Part shown: positions 52,886 through 63,127 of the stretch, piece by piece | How positions within the stretch are numbered: position 1 is the stretch's first letter | Layout of the letters: each line of letters begins with the position of its first letter | NCBI RefSeq assembly: GCF_025950235.1 | Contig: NZ_JAPDDT010000006.1 | Location: 310,001 to 374,000, forward strand | Direction of reading: 5' to 3' | Source of the DNA: Luteolibacter arcticus | GTDB taxonomy: Bacteria > Verrucomicrobiota > Verrucomicrobiia > Verrucomicrobiales > Akkermansiaceae | DNA length: 64,000 nt | The notes under the pieces: model-generated | Databases searched by the model: none | What the model was told of the DNA's origin: nothing | What the model saw: only the letters and a program-made list of their open reading frames with translations | Made by a program: the position numbers and the translations under genes

Positions 52886-53042
52886 CGAAGAAAGGACTTT
52901 GAGTATCGGGTTCGGGATCAAGGCTTCCTCCCAAGGCGATGTAGGTTTGCCAGAGCTTTTCGGATTCGGCCCAGCGCTGGGCGGGAGTGAGTCGATACCA
53001 CTCCGCCCATTCGCTACCGACAAGGTCTTCGGGATCGACCAT
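52812..53042 (-). CDS. Small acidic partner protein of the nucleotidyltransferase module
   Basis: A 76-residue protein, MVDPEDLVGSEWAEWYRLTP then AQRWAESEKLWQTYIALGGS, ending PDTQSPFFDAQAPRP...SVRVLRRGGV. No DNA-binding motif recognised. Its start is 18 bp from the end of the thiC-tail fusion ORF, and its 3' end overlaps the nucleotidyltransferase gene, which suggests translational coupling. Possibly the antitoxin or a regulatory subunit. Confidence 0.6.
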   Translation of the reverse strand: MVDPEDLVGSEWAEWYRLTPAQRWAESEKLWQTYIALGGSLDPEPDTQSPFFDAQAPRPVSAHGRTSVRVLRRGGV

Positions 53043-53060
53043 GGCGAAAACCTAGTAGCC

Positions 53061-53447
53061 TCAAGCCGGTGTGTAAACCTCCGCGCCCTTCTCGACGAAC
53101 TCCTTGCTCTTCTCCTCCATGCCCCTGGCGATGGCTTCTTCTTCGGCGAGGCCTTGTTCGGCGGCGTATTGGCGGACGTCTTCGCTGATCTTCATGGAGC
53201 ATCCCCCTTCGCCGAGGCTTCGGAGTACGGAGATGCCCGTCCGGGTTGAGCGGATCTCGTTTCCGTAGAAGCGTTCGAAAAGAATGCGCTTCTGCTGCTG
53301 GTCAGAAATGCCCGGAGGAAACGAAGCCATCACCATGCGGCGGGCGGCTTCGTGCATGCGGACGCCCATGAGGAACCGTTCCTCACCGGTCTTGGCCATC
53401 AGGCGGGCGTGGACCATGGCAGCGATTTCCGGTGAGGTGTCGTTCAT
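53061..53447 (-). CDS. Unknown small protein fused in frame to a thiC tail
   Basis: A 128-residue reading frame. Residues 1-82 ([51 protein letters not shown]) look like a complete small protein. From residue ~84 it is thi[21 protein letters not shown] to the end, including GAEVYTPA and the stop. The thiC part (53070-53204) has lost its own upstream half and is read in the native thiC frame. The start overlaps the 3' end of the RelE-like gene by 65 bp. Whether the fusion is functional is unknown. Confidence 0.6.
   Translation of the reverse strand: MNDTSPEIAAMVHARLMAKTGEERFLMGVRMHEAARRMVMASFPPGISDQQQKRILFERFYGNEIRSTRTGISVLRSLGEGGCSMKISEDVRQYAAEQGLAEEEAIARGMEEKSKEFVEKGAEVYTPA
53070..53204 (-). 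repeat. Displaced thiC 3'-end fragment (copy 2, ~135 bp)
   Basis: Matches 53981-54120 at most positions from ATGGAGCAT-side (53204) to the stop codon. Beyond 53204 similarity stops abruptly (thiC has AGAAGTGGGG where this copy has TCCCCC). It shares EFVEKGAEV and the ATGGAG codon choice with the 51.7 kb copy, not with intact thiC. Confidence 0.85.
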
Positions 53448-53709
53448 GGAGGGTTAAGCGATAGGAGTCCTTGCGATGGCGGACGCGAACGATTCTCACG
53501 ATGCGGACTTCATCCGCGATTTCGTAGATGACGCGGTAGTTTCCGACGCGGATCCGCCAGTCGTTGTCGGAGCCAGCGAGTTTGCGGCATCCGATGGGAC
53601 GCGGTTCATTGGCGAGATCACGCATGGCAGCTGCCAACTTCGGGCGTTCTTCCGCGGCAATTTTCTTGAGATCTTTCTCTGCCGAACGCTCGATCAGTAG
53701 CTGATACAT
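53383..53709 (-). CDS. RelE/ParE family toxin
   Basis: A 108-residue RelE-fold protein: [40 protein letters not shown] then [15 protein letters not shown], which carry the basic residues of the mRNA-interferase groove. The family usually ends at HRKDxYR; here ~20 extra residues ([20 protein letters not shown]...) run into the next gene. It follows its antitoxin by 2 bp. Confidence 0.88.
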   Translation of the reverse strand: MYQLLIERSAEKDLKKIAAEERPKLAAAMRDLANEPRPIGCRKLAGSDNDWRIRVGNYRVIYEIADEVRIVRIVRVRHRKDSYRLTLHERHLTGNRCHGPRPPDGQDR

Positions 53710-53712
53710 GAC

Positions 53713-53910
53713 CTACGCTCCGAGATCTGCCAGCGCCTCATCCAAATTCCGGAAAGATTGGGGCTTCTTCCGCGCCTTTTTTAGCCATTCGATGTCGTCG
53801 GCGTCTTCGAGGCGCTCGAGCATTTCCTGATAAATCTCGATGGGAAGGATGACGGAGACCGGCTTGCCCTTGCGGGTGATGATTTCCGGTTCCGGCATTT
53901 TCGTTTTCAT
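53713..53910 (-). CDS. Phd/YefM-like antitoxin
   Basis: A 65-residue protein with the Phd/YefM start (EPEIITRKGKPVSVILPIEI) and the toxin-binding tail (DIEWLKKARKKPQSFRNLDE). It is the first gene of a toxin-antitoxin pair with 53383-53709. The frame of the N-terminal helix suggests it binds its own promoter, which would lie in 53911-53980. Confidence 0.85.
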   Translation of the reverse strand: MKTKMPEPEIITRKGKPVSVILPIEIYQEMLERLEDADDIEWLKKARKKPQSFRNLDEALADLGA

Positions 53911-53980
53911 GGCTGCAAGATAGGCGATCGGAGGATTTTGTAAACGCTGGAGGAAGGGGCAACAGGAGTGGCGGCGCTCA

Positions 53981-56172
<2,192 letters not shown>

Positions 56173-56247
56173 TGACGGCGACGTTACCGGGGGAAAGCGA
56201 ACTGCCAAGCGGGAAGTGGGTGCGCGGGAGACGGGGCAGCGGAGAGG

Positions 56248-56642
56248 GGAAACAACGAAAGGGGCGAAATTGACGAAATCTTAAGAGCAGGGGAAGTGGG
56301 GGCTTTGTGGCTGCTGGTGGTGGAGGATTTCACCGCCAAGACGCCAAGGTCGCCAAGTGAAGAGGATTCGGGGGGATGGCGGGGATTGGGACGGTCTCCC
56401 TAACATTGGATGGAACCGCCGAGCCGCAGAGGTCGCGGAGGAACGCGGAGATTTTTTTGAGAGGATGTGGATCACGGGCGATTGCGGATCGTCACTCGGC
56501 GTCACTCTGCGGGCTCGGCGTCTTTGCGGTAAAGCTCCGCCAAGGACTCGTGGCCTTGCTTCTTCAATTTCGCTCGTTTCGCTCGTTTCGTTGTTCTCCT
56601 CACTGCAAAGAGTCGCGTCCTTGGCGTCTTGGCGGTGAAATC
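56248..56642. repeat. Nested inverted short-period repeat element B2 (no cargo gene)
   Basis: Three pairs of inverted word-runs are nested or interleaved. GAAACAACGAAAGGGGCGAA (56250-56280) pairs with TTCAATTTCGCTCGTTTCGC (56562-56598). CACCGCCAAGACGCCAAGG (56331-56357) pairs with CGTCCTTGGCGTCTTGGCGG (56616-56642). An inner CCGCAGAGGTCGCGGAGGAA run (56417-56450) pairs with ACTCTGCGGGCTCGGCGTCT (56503-56524). No gene is encoded. It is the fullest version of the plan also seen at 14938-15186. Confidence 0.75.
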
Positions 56643-56691
56643 GTGTTTTTTCCTTCAGGAATCCGGCTTGTGGGGAGGGGAGGGGCCGGAA

Positions 56692-57669
56692 ATGCTCCGT
56701 GCCGTGGATACTTCCAAGGCGGTTCTCGCGGCGGTGCTGCCGGTTTATTTGATCATTCTGGCGGGTGCCCTTTTGCGGAAATTGCGGGTTCTGAAGGTGG
56801 ATCAGGACGAGCCGGTGTTTCGGCTGGTGTTCAGTGTCCTGTATCCCTGCTTCATTCTCGACAAGATCCTCGGCAGCGAGAGCGTCCGGAATGGCGGGGA
56901 CGTGATCTGGGGGATTGGGCTCGGCTTCGGGCTCACGGTGCTCGGGTTTGCGGGGGCGTGGTTATTGGCGGGTCTGCTGCAATTTCAGAAAGGCTCGGGA
57001 AAGCGGACCTTCACGCTGGCCACGGGAGTGCAGAATTTCGGCTACACGGCGATTCCGGTGGTCGAGCTGATGTGGGCCGGTACCGGGGCGATCGCGATGC
57101 TGTTCGTCCACAATCTAGGGGTGGAGCTGGCGATTTGGTCGGTGGGGGTGATGATTTTGTCGGGGGAGAAGACCATCCCGTGGAAGAAGCTGGTGAACGG
57201 GCCTGTGATTTCCGTGCTGCTCGGGCTGGTGCTGGTGGGCAGCGGGCTGGACCGCTATTTGGAAACGGCTGGCGGGCACCCGGTCGGCGAGCCGATGCGC
57301 AGGGCCATGGCGTGGATCGGGGCCGGGGCCTTCCCGGTGGCGCTCCTCATCACCGGGGCGCTGGTCAGCGACCTGATCGGGGCGGAGCGGCCTTCGCCGA
57401 AGATCGTGCTTAGCGGGGTGGTCGTGCGGCTGGCGGTGTTGCCGATGTTGCTGCTGGCGGCGGCGAAATTCCTCCCCGCCCCGTTGGCGCTCAAGCAGGT
57501 CTTGGTGGTCCAGGCGGCCATGCCGTCGGCCATGACGCCCATCATGTTAGCGAAAGTTTACGGCGGCCGGCCGGGGGTGGCGGTGCAGATCGTCATTGCA
57601 ACCACGGTGGTCAGCCTATTCACCTTGCCCTTCGTGATTATTTGGGGCCGGCAGTGGGCGGGTTTGTGA
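56692..57669 (+). CDS. AEC family transporter
   Basis: A 325-residue protein with ten hydrophobic helices in two fives, as in auxin-efflux-carrier/malate-permease proteins: AAVLPVYLIILAGALLRKLR, FTLATGVQNFGYTAIPVVEL and QAAMPSAMTPIMLAKVYGGR (last motif before the final helix). Substrate probably an organic anion. The start at 56692 has a GGGGAGGGGAGGGG run upstream; the frame is open from 56629. Confidence 0.85.
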   Translation: MLRAVDTSKAVLAAVLPVYLIILAGALLRKLRVLKVDQDEPVFRLVFSVLYPCFILDKILGSESVRNGGDVIWGIGLGFGLTVLGFAGAWLLAGLLQFQKGSGKRTFTLATGVQNFGYTAIPVVELMWAGTGAIAMLFVHNLGVELAIWSVGVMILSGEKTIPWKKLVNGPVISVLLGLVLVGSGLDRYLETAGGHPVGEPMRRAMAWIGAGAFPVALLITGALVSDLIGAERPSPKIVLSGVVVRLAVLPMLLLAAAKFLPAPLALKQVLVVQAAMPSAMTPIMLAKVYGGRPGVAVQIVIATTVVSLFTLPFVIIWGRQWAGL

Positions 57670-57739
57670 TGGATTTGTCGGCGGGATTCTGAAAGACACG
57701 GAGCATCCCCTTTGTAATGGGGCACGCACCGCGTTCGAT

Positions 57740-58558
57740 ATGACAAACGAATCTGACTGGGAGAACAGCGCCGACAACCCTCGCGCGCGATATATTGTAC
57801 CAAACCTCGACCGTGCACTCGTGATGCTGGAGCTGCTGAGCTCCCGTCCCGAGGGGATCAACGTGAGTGACTTGGGCGTCGAACTCAAGATCCCGAAGAA
57901 CAGCGCATTCCGCATCGCGGTGACGCTCGAGAACCGCGGCTTCTTGGAGAAAGTCGAAGGCACCAAGCGCTACCGCCTGACGCCGCGCCTGCTGGTGCTC
58001 GGTGCGATGTCGGTGACCGACGCGAACCTTTTCGAGAAGTCGATCGACGTGATGCGCCGCCTGCGCGACGCGACCGGCGAGACCGCGCTGCTCGGCACGA
58101 TGATCGATACCGAAGGCGTGGTGCTCGACCAAGCGCTCGGCACCCACCACTTCAAGTTCGCGGTCGATGCCGGCACGCGCTTCTGCCTGCACACCGCCGC
58201 GCCGGGCAAGGCGATGCTGGCGGGCCTGCCGGAGGAAGAGCGCATCCAGCGCGTGATGCGGATGAAGCTGCCTCGCTTCACCCCGAACACGATCACCACC
58301 CACGAGGAATTCCTGAACCACCTCAAAGAAGTTGCGGTACGGGGATACGGGTTCGACCTTGCGGAAGAAATGGAAGGCCAGACCTGCATCGGGGCTGCGA
58401 TCCGTGGTGCCACCGGCGGCGTGATCGCGGCGCTGTGGATCACCGCGCCGTCTTCGCGGATTCCGGATACCCAGCTCGATTCCTTCGGAGCCGTGGTAAA
58501 AGCCCACGCGGATGAAATTTCCAGCCGCTTCGGGGCCGTTCTGTCCCAGATTGCATGA
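57740..58558 (+). CDS. IclR family transcriptional regulator
   Basis: A 272-residue regulator. The N-terminal winged HTH (IVPNLDRALVMLELLSSRPE, ELKIPKNSAFRIAVTLENRG) is followed by the IclR effector domain (about 100-265; LRDATGETALLGTMIDTEGV, FCLHTAAPGKAMLAGLPEEE and GQTCIGAAIRGATGGVIAAL). It overlaps the next gene ATGA-style (58555), so it is translationally coupled to the DUF1549/DUF1553 gene that it probably regulates. Confidence 0.92.
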   Translation: MTNESDWENSADNPRARYIVPNLDRALVMLELLSSRPEGINVSDLGVELKIPKNSAFRIAVTLENRGFLEKVEGTKRYRLTPRLLVLGAMSVTDANLFEKSIDVMRRLRDATGETALLGTMIDTEGVVLDQALGTHHFKFAVDAGTRFCLHTAAPGKAMLAGLPEEERIQRVMRMKLPRFTPNTITTHEEFLNHLKEVAVRGYGFDLAEEMEGQTCIGAAIRGATGGVIAALWITAPSSRIPDTQLDSFGAVVKAHADEISSRFGAVLSQIA

Positions 58559-61518
58559 GGTACTCGCTGGTCATCGGTCTCGGCGCATTGACCCTCGCCG
58601 CGTCCCCTCTGGGAGCGGTGGAGACCGAGGGCGTGGAGTTCTTTCGCAACGAGGTGAAGCCGATCCTGGAGCAGAACTGCTTCAAGTGCCACGGCGGCCT
58701 CGATGAAAAGGGCCACCCCAAGGTCCGCGGCGGACTCCAGCTCATCAGCCGCAAGGGCCTGATGAAAGGGGGCGCGCATGGCGCGGCATTCAACGAGACC
58801 GACCCGGCGAAGAGCATCATTCTGGAAGCTCTCTCGTACCAGAATGAGGACCTGCAGATGCCGCCACGCGGCAAATTGCCAGATGAGGATCAGGAAAAGA
58901 TCACCCGCTGGCTGGAAATGGGAGCGCCGTGGACGCCGGAAGATGCCGACGTCCTGGTGGAAATCCACGACCCGCTCGCCGGGGTGACCGAGGTCAACGA
59001 GAAGACCAAGGCGCACTGGTCCTACAAGCCGATGGAGCGGCCCGAGCCGCCGAAGGTCTCCGACCCGGCATGGGCAGTGAACCCGGTGGATGCCTTCGTC
59101 CTCGCCAAGCTGGATGAGAAGGGGCTGAAACCGGTCGGCGAAGCGTCGAAGGCGGCGTTGCTACGACGTTTGTCGTATGACTTGACCGGACTGCCGCCAT
59201 CGCTGGAGGAGATCAAGTCGTTCGAGGCGGATGCCTCGCCCGATGCGTGGAGCAAGCAAGTGGACCGCTTGCTCGCCACCCCGCAGTATGGCGAGAAGTG
59301 GGCGCGCCACTGGCTGGATATCGTCCGCTACGCCGAGTCGAATGGCTTCGAGCGGGACAACGAGAAGCCCTTCGTCTGGCGCTACCGCGACTACGTCATC
59401 CGCAGCTTCAACGACGACAAGCCTTACGACCGTTTCGTGGCCGAGCAGATCGCCGGCGACGAATTGCCCGACAAGACCGCCGACTCGCAGATCGCCACCG
59501 GGATGCTGCGCCTGATGGCGTGGGACGACGAGCCGGCTGATCGCAAGCAGCACTTCTTTGATGTGCTCGATGACAATGTCCGCACCGTCACCGAGGGCTT
59601 CCTCGCGATGACCGCGGGTTGCGCCCGTTGCCACGATCACAAGGGCGACCCGATCCCGCAATCGGACTACTTCAAGTTCACGTCCTTCTTCCGCGGCATC
59701 GAGCCGATGGGGCAGGGGGGCAAGCAGACGCAATTCATCCACTCTCCCGAACTTGCGGAAAACCGCGACCTGCAGCTTACCGAACTCGGTGCTGAGGAAA
59801 AGCGGATCCGCGAGTGGATGGCGAAGTGCGAGGAAGGCGCCCTCACGAATGTCCAGCGCACCAATCCGGAAGTTGCCGCGCGGGTGAGCAACCTGACCGC
59901 GACGGACCGCTGGCTCGTCACCGATGCCCGGTTGCGCCCGACGAATTGGTTCTACACGACCAAGCCGCCGGAGGAAGACTGGTCGGCGGTCGGGTTCCGC
60001 GCCGAGCGTGCGAATTGGCAGCAGGGTCCCGCCGGCTTTGGCACCGCCGCTCCCGGAGTGCAGGCCCGCACCGTGTGGACCGGCCAGGACATCTGGCTGC
60101 AAACCACCTTCGGCCTCGAAACGATTCCGAAGTCGGTGCTGCTGCATCTCTACCACGACGAGAACATCGAGATTTATCTCAACGGCCAGCCGGTGCTCCG
60201 TCGCGAGCATCACGTGGCCGACTACGAGCGCATCACCGCATCGCGCGAGTTCATGTCGGCACTCCAGACCGGTCGCAACGTGCTGTCCGTGCATGTCCAC
60301 CAGACCGCGGGCGGACAGTTCTTTGACCTCGGCTTGGAGATCGATGCTGTCACCCCGTCCGACCTGGTGCTCAATCGTCAGTATCGCTCGGTCAGCCGCA
60401 AGGATCGCGAAACCTACCGCCGTGGCCAGGCCCGGTTGGAAGAGATCGAGAACTTGAAAAGGTCGCCGGGTATCGAGGCGATGGTGGTCACGGAAGGCGG
60501 CCCGGTGCCGCCGCCGACGCACATCCATCTGCGCGGCAGTGCCCATGCCGAGGGCGATGAAGTTCAGCCCGGCTTTCCCGCGATCTGGGGTGGCGAGGTG
60601 GCCGCGGTGACACCGCCCGCCGCCGACGCCAAGACCAGTGGCCGGCGTCTCGCGCTGGCGAAGTGGATGACCCGTCCCGACAATCCGCGGACCTCGCGGG
60701 TGATGGTGAACCGCATCTGGCAGCACCATTTCGGTCGCGGCCTGAGCCCGACGCCGAATGACTTCGGCTATCTCGGCACCGCGCCGACGCATCCCGAACT
60801 GCTGGATTGGCTCGCCACCGAGTTCGTCGCGAGGGGCTGGAGCGTGAAGGCAATGCATCGCCTGCTGCTGAACTCCAAGGTCTATCGGCTTTCAATCGCA
60901 TCCGACACCAAGGAAGCCGCGGCCGATCCTGCCAATGATCTGTTCTGGCGCTTCAATCCGCGCCGCCTCGGGGCGGAGGAATTGCGCGACTCCATCCTAC
61001 TGAGCACCGGCGAGCTGAACTTGGAAATGAAAGGTCCCAGCATCTTCATCCCGATGCCGGAGGAAGTGCTCGCGACCTCTTCGACCAAGGGTGGCAAGTG
61101 GGGCAACAGTCCGCCGGACCAGGCGAACCGCCGCAGCGTTTACGTGAAGATCAAGCGCTCGCTGCAGCCGCCGATGTTTACCGACTTCGACCTCGCCGAC
61201 ACCGATACAACCTGTCCGGTGCGATTCACCACGACCGTGCCGACGCAGGCGCTGGCGATGATGAACAGCGAGTTCATCCACGACAAGGCAACCGCCTTGG
61301 CCAAGCGCCTCGATAGCGAGCATCCCGGCGACCTCCAGGCCCAGGTGAAGCGCGCCTTCGAGCTCGTGGTCTCGCGCCAGCCGGATGAGGGCGAAGTCAT
61401 CCGCTCGCTCGCCTTCATCAACAAGCTCAAGACCGACAGCAAGCTCGCGCCGGAGATGGCGTTGCAGCGCTTCGCCGTCGCCGTCTTCAGCTTCAACGAA
61501 TTCTTCTATCTCGACTAG
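58555..61518 (+). CDS. Secreted DUF1549/DUF1553 cytochrome protein (PSCyt1 type)
   Basis: A 987-residue exported protein. Order: signal peptide (MRYSLVIGLGALTLAASPLG), PSCyt1 cytochrome domain with CxxCH at 42-46 (NCFKCHGGLD), DUF1549 (about 180-390; RRLSYDLTGLPPSLEEIKSF, KWARHWLDIVRYAESNGFER), a lectin-like middle and DUF1553 (about 690-975; PRTSRVMVNRIWQHHFGRGL, TPNDFGYLGTAPTHPELLDW). This is a Planctomycetota/Verrucomicrobiota hallmark, paired with DUF1501. It is coupled to the IclR gene upstream and 2 bp from the DUF1501 gene. Confidence 0.95.
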   Translation: MRYSLVIGLGALTLAASPLGAVETEGVEFFRNEVKPILEQNCFKCHGGLDEKGHPKVRGGLQLISRKGLMKGGAHGAAFNETDPAKSIILEALSYQNEDLQMPPRGKLPDEDQEKITRWLEMGAPWTPEDADVLVEIHDPLAGVTEVNEKTKAHWSYKPMERPEPPKVSDPAWAVNPVDAFVLAKLDEKGLKPVGEASKAALLRRLSYDLTGLPPSLEEIKSFEADASPDAWSKQVDRLLATPQYGEKWARHWLDIVRYAESNGFERDNEKPFVWRYRDYVIRSFNDDKPYDRFVAEQIAGDELPDKTADSQIATGMLRLMAWDDEPADRKQHFFDVLDDNVRTVTEGFLAMTAGCARCHDHKGDPIPQSDYFKFTSFFRGIEPMGQGGKQTQFIHSPELAENRDLQLTELGAEEKRIREWMAKCEEGALTNVQRTNPEVAARVSNLTATDRWLVTDARLRPTNWFYTTKPPEEDWSAVGFRAERANWQQGPAGFGTAAPGVQARTVWTGQDIWLQTTFGLETIPKSVLLHLYHDENIEIYLNGQPVLRREHHVADYERITASREFMSALQTGRNVLSVHVHQTAGGQFFDLGLEIDAVTPSDLVLNRQYRSVSRKDRETYRRGQARLEEIENLKRSPGIEAMVVTEGGPVPPPTHIHLRGSAHAEGDEVQPGFPAIWGGEVAAVTPPAADAKTSGRRLALAKWMTRPDNPRTSRVMVNRIWQHHFGRGLSPTPNDFGYLGTAPTHPELLDWLATEFVARGWSVKAMHRLLLNSKVYRLSIASDTKEAAADPANDLFWRFNPRRLGAEELRDSILLSTGELNLEMKGPSIFIPMPEEVLATSSTKGGKWGNSPPDQANRRSVYVKIKRSLQPPMFTDFDLADTDTTCPVRFTTTVPTQALAMMNSEFIHDKATALAKRLDSEHPGDLQAQVKRAFELVVSRQPDEGEVIRSLAFINKLKTDSKLAPEMALQRFAVAVFSFNEFFYLD

Positions 61519-61520
61519 CC

Positions 61521-62975
61521 ATGATCCTGCGCCCACCCACTGGCAACTTCTGCGGTCGCGTCCATCGCCGTGAGTTCATCCACCAGATCGGTGGCGGATT
61601 CACCTCGCTGGCGCTTGCCGGCATGCTGTCGCGCGACGGGGCTTTCGCGGCTGAGGCGGGCTACGACAACCCGCTCGCGCCGAAGCAGCCGCAGCTTCCG
61701 GCCAAGGCGAAGTCGGTGATCTTCCTCTTCATGTATGGCGGCCCGAGCCACATGGATACCTTCGACTACAAGCCGAAGATGTATCCGCTCGATGGCAAGA
61801 CCATCCCGGTCAAGACCTTCGGCCGCGGTGGCAAGAAGAACGAGGGCCGGGTGGTTGGTCCGAAGTGGAAGTTCCGCCAATACGGCGAGTCCGGCAAATG
61901 GGTGTCGGAGCTCTTTCCGAACATCGGCGGCTGTGTCGATGACATCGCCTTCATCCACTCGATGACGGCGGACTCGCCGATCCACGGCTCGGCGATGCTG
62001 ATGATGAACAGCGGCTCGCTGCTCACCGGCAAGCCGTCGCTTGGATCGTGGATCAACTACGGCCTCGGCTCGCTCAATGAGAACCTGCCCGGGTATGTGG
62101 TGATGCTGGACAAGACCGGCGGCCCAATCTCCGGCGCCAAGAACTGGAGCAGCGGCTACATGCCCGCGAGCTACCAGGGCGTGGTCTTCCGTTCGCAGGG
62201 GAATCCGATTCTCAACCTGCAGAATCGCCCGGGCATGGATCGCGTCCAGCAGCGCTCGATGCTCGATTTCCTGGGTGACATCAACCAGTCCCACCTCAAG
62301 GGCCGCGAGCATAACAGCGACCTCGCCGCGCGCATCGCCTCCTACGAACTCGCCTACCGCATGCAGGCGACCGCGCCGGAAGCCATCGATGTCGAAAGCG
62401 AGCCGGAGCATATCAAGAAGCTCTACGGCATGGACGGCGGTCGCACGGATGACTTCGCGCGGAAGTGCATCCTCGCACGCCGCCTCGTCGAGCGCGGTAC
62501 CCGTTTCATCCAGATCTATTCCGGTGGCGCGCACAATGACGACAACTGGGATGCCCACGGCGACCTGGTGAAGAATCACGAGTACCACGCTGGCAACACC
62601 GACAAGCCGATCGCCGGTCTGCTGCAGGATCTGAAGCAGCGCGGCTTGCTGGATGAAACGCTGGTCATCTGGGGTGGCGAATTTGGCCGTCAGCCGACCG
62701 CGGAGTATGCCGAAGGCACCGGCCGCGACCACAATGCCTACGGCTTCACCACCTGGATGGCCGGTGGCGGGATCAAGGGTGGCACCAGCTTCGGCGAGAC
62801 CGACGAGCTAGGCGGCGAGGCGGTGAAGGACCGCGTGCAGGTGAAGAACCTCCACGCCACGGTGCTCCAGCAGATGGGGCTGGATCCGAACCACCTGACG
62901 TATTTCTACGGTGGGCTGGATCAGAAGCTCGTCGGGGTGGAAGGGGCGGATCCGATTCAGGAGCTGATTGCTTGA
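61521..62975 (+). CDS. Secreted DUF1501 protein (Tat signal)
   Basis: A 484-residue protein with a twin-arginine-like leader (RREFIHQIGGGFTSLALAG). Sulfatase-like alkaline-phosphatase fold of DUF1501: SVIFLFMYGGPSHMDTFDYK, AHNDDNWDAHGDLVKNHEYH and VIWGGEFGRQPTAEYAEGTG then GRDHNAYGFTTWMAGGGIKG. It is the constant partner of the DUF1549/DUF1553 protein in the same operon; the joint function is not established but is thought to be in complex polysaccharide use. Confidence 0.95.
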   Translation: MILRPPTGNFCGRVHRREFIHQIGGGFTSLALAGMLSRDGAFAAEAGYDNPLAPKQPQLPAKAKSVIFLFMYGGPSHMDTFDYKPKMYPLDGKTIPVKTFGRGGKKNEGRVVGPKWKFRQYGESGKWVSELFPNIGGCVDDIAFIHSMTADSPIHGSAMLMMNSGSLLTGKPSLGSWINYGLGSLNENLPGYVVMLDKTGGPISGAKNWSSGYMPASYQGVVFRSQGNPILNLQNRPGMDRVQQRSMLDFLGDINQSHLKGREHNSDLAARIASYELAYRMQATAPEAIDVESEPEHIKKLYGMDGGRTDDFARKCILARRLVERGTRFIQIYSGGAHNDDNWDAHGDLVKNHEYHAGNTDKPIAGLLQDLKQRGLLDETLVIWGGEFGRQPTAEYAEGTGRDHNAYGFTTWMAGGGIKGGTSFGETDELGGEAVKDRVQVKNLHATVLQQMGLDPNHLTYFYGGLDQKLVGVEGADPIQELIA

Positions 62976-62978
62976 TTC

Positions 62979-63094
62979 CTGGGTGCGCGGGCCGCTGGCC
63001 CGCCGAAGCACTGGCACGGCTGACTTGGCGATGCGGACTTGAACAGGCAGCAGGCTCTTCCGGTAGTTCAGCGGGTCATCGGCCCGCGCACCCA
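62979..63094. repeat. REP-like inverted repeat pair
   Basis: TGGGTGCGCGGGCCG (62979-62993) and its exact complement CGGCCCGCGCACCCA (63080-63094) are 86 bp apart, with partly complementary flanks (CTGGCCCGC / GCGGGTCAT). It lies between the DUF1501 and malQ genes. The GGGCC...GGCCC core resembles the hairpin at 5768. Confidence 0.65.
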
Positions 63095-63127
63095 GCGGGG
63101 ACACGCTTCGCGCTGGAACGTGGCACG

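Noticed and set aside
59161..60858. 565-residue minus-strand frame
   Set aside because: Antisense to the DUF1549/DUF1553 gene, with typical shadow composition.
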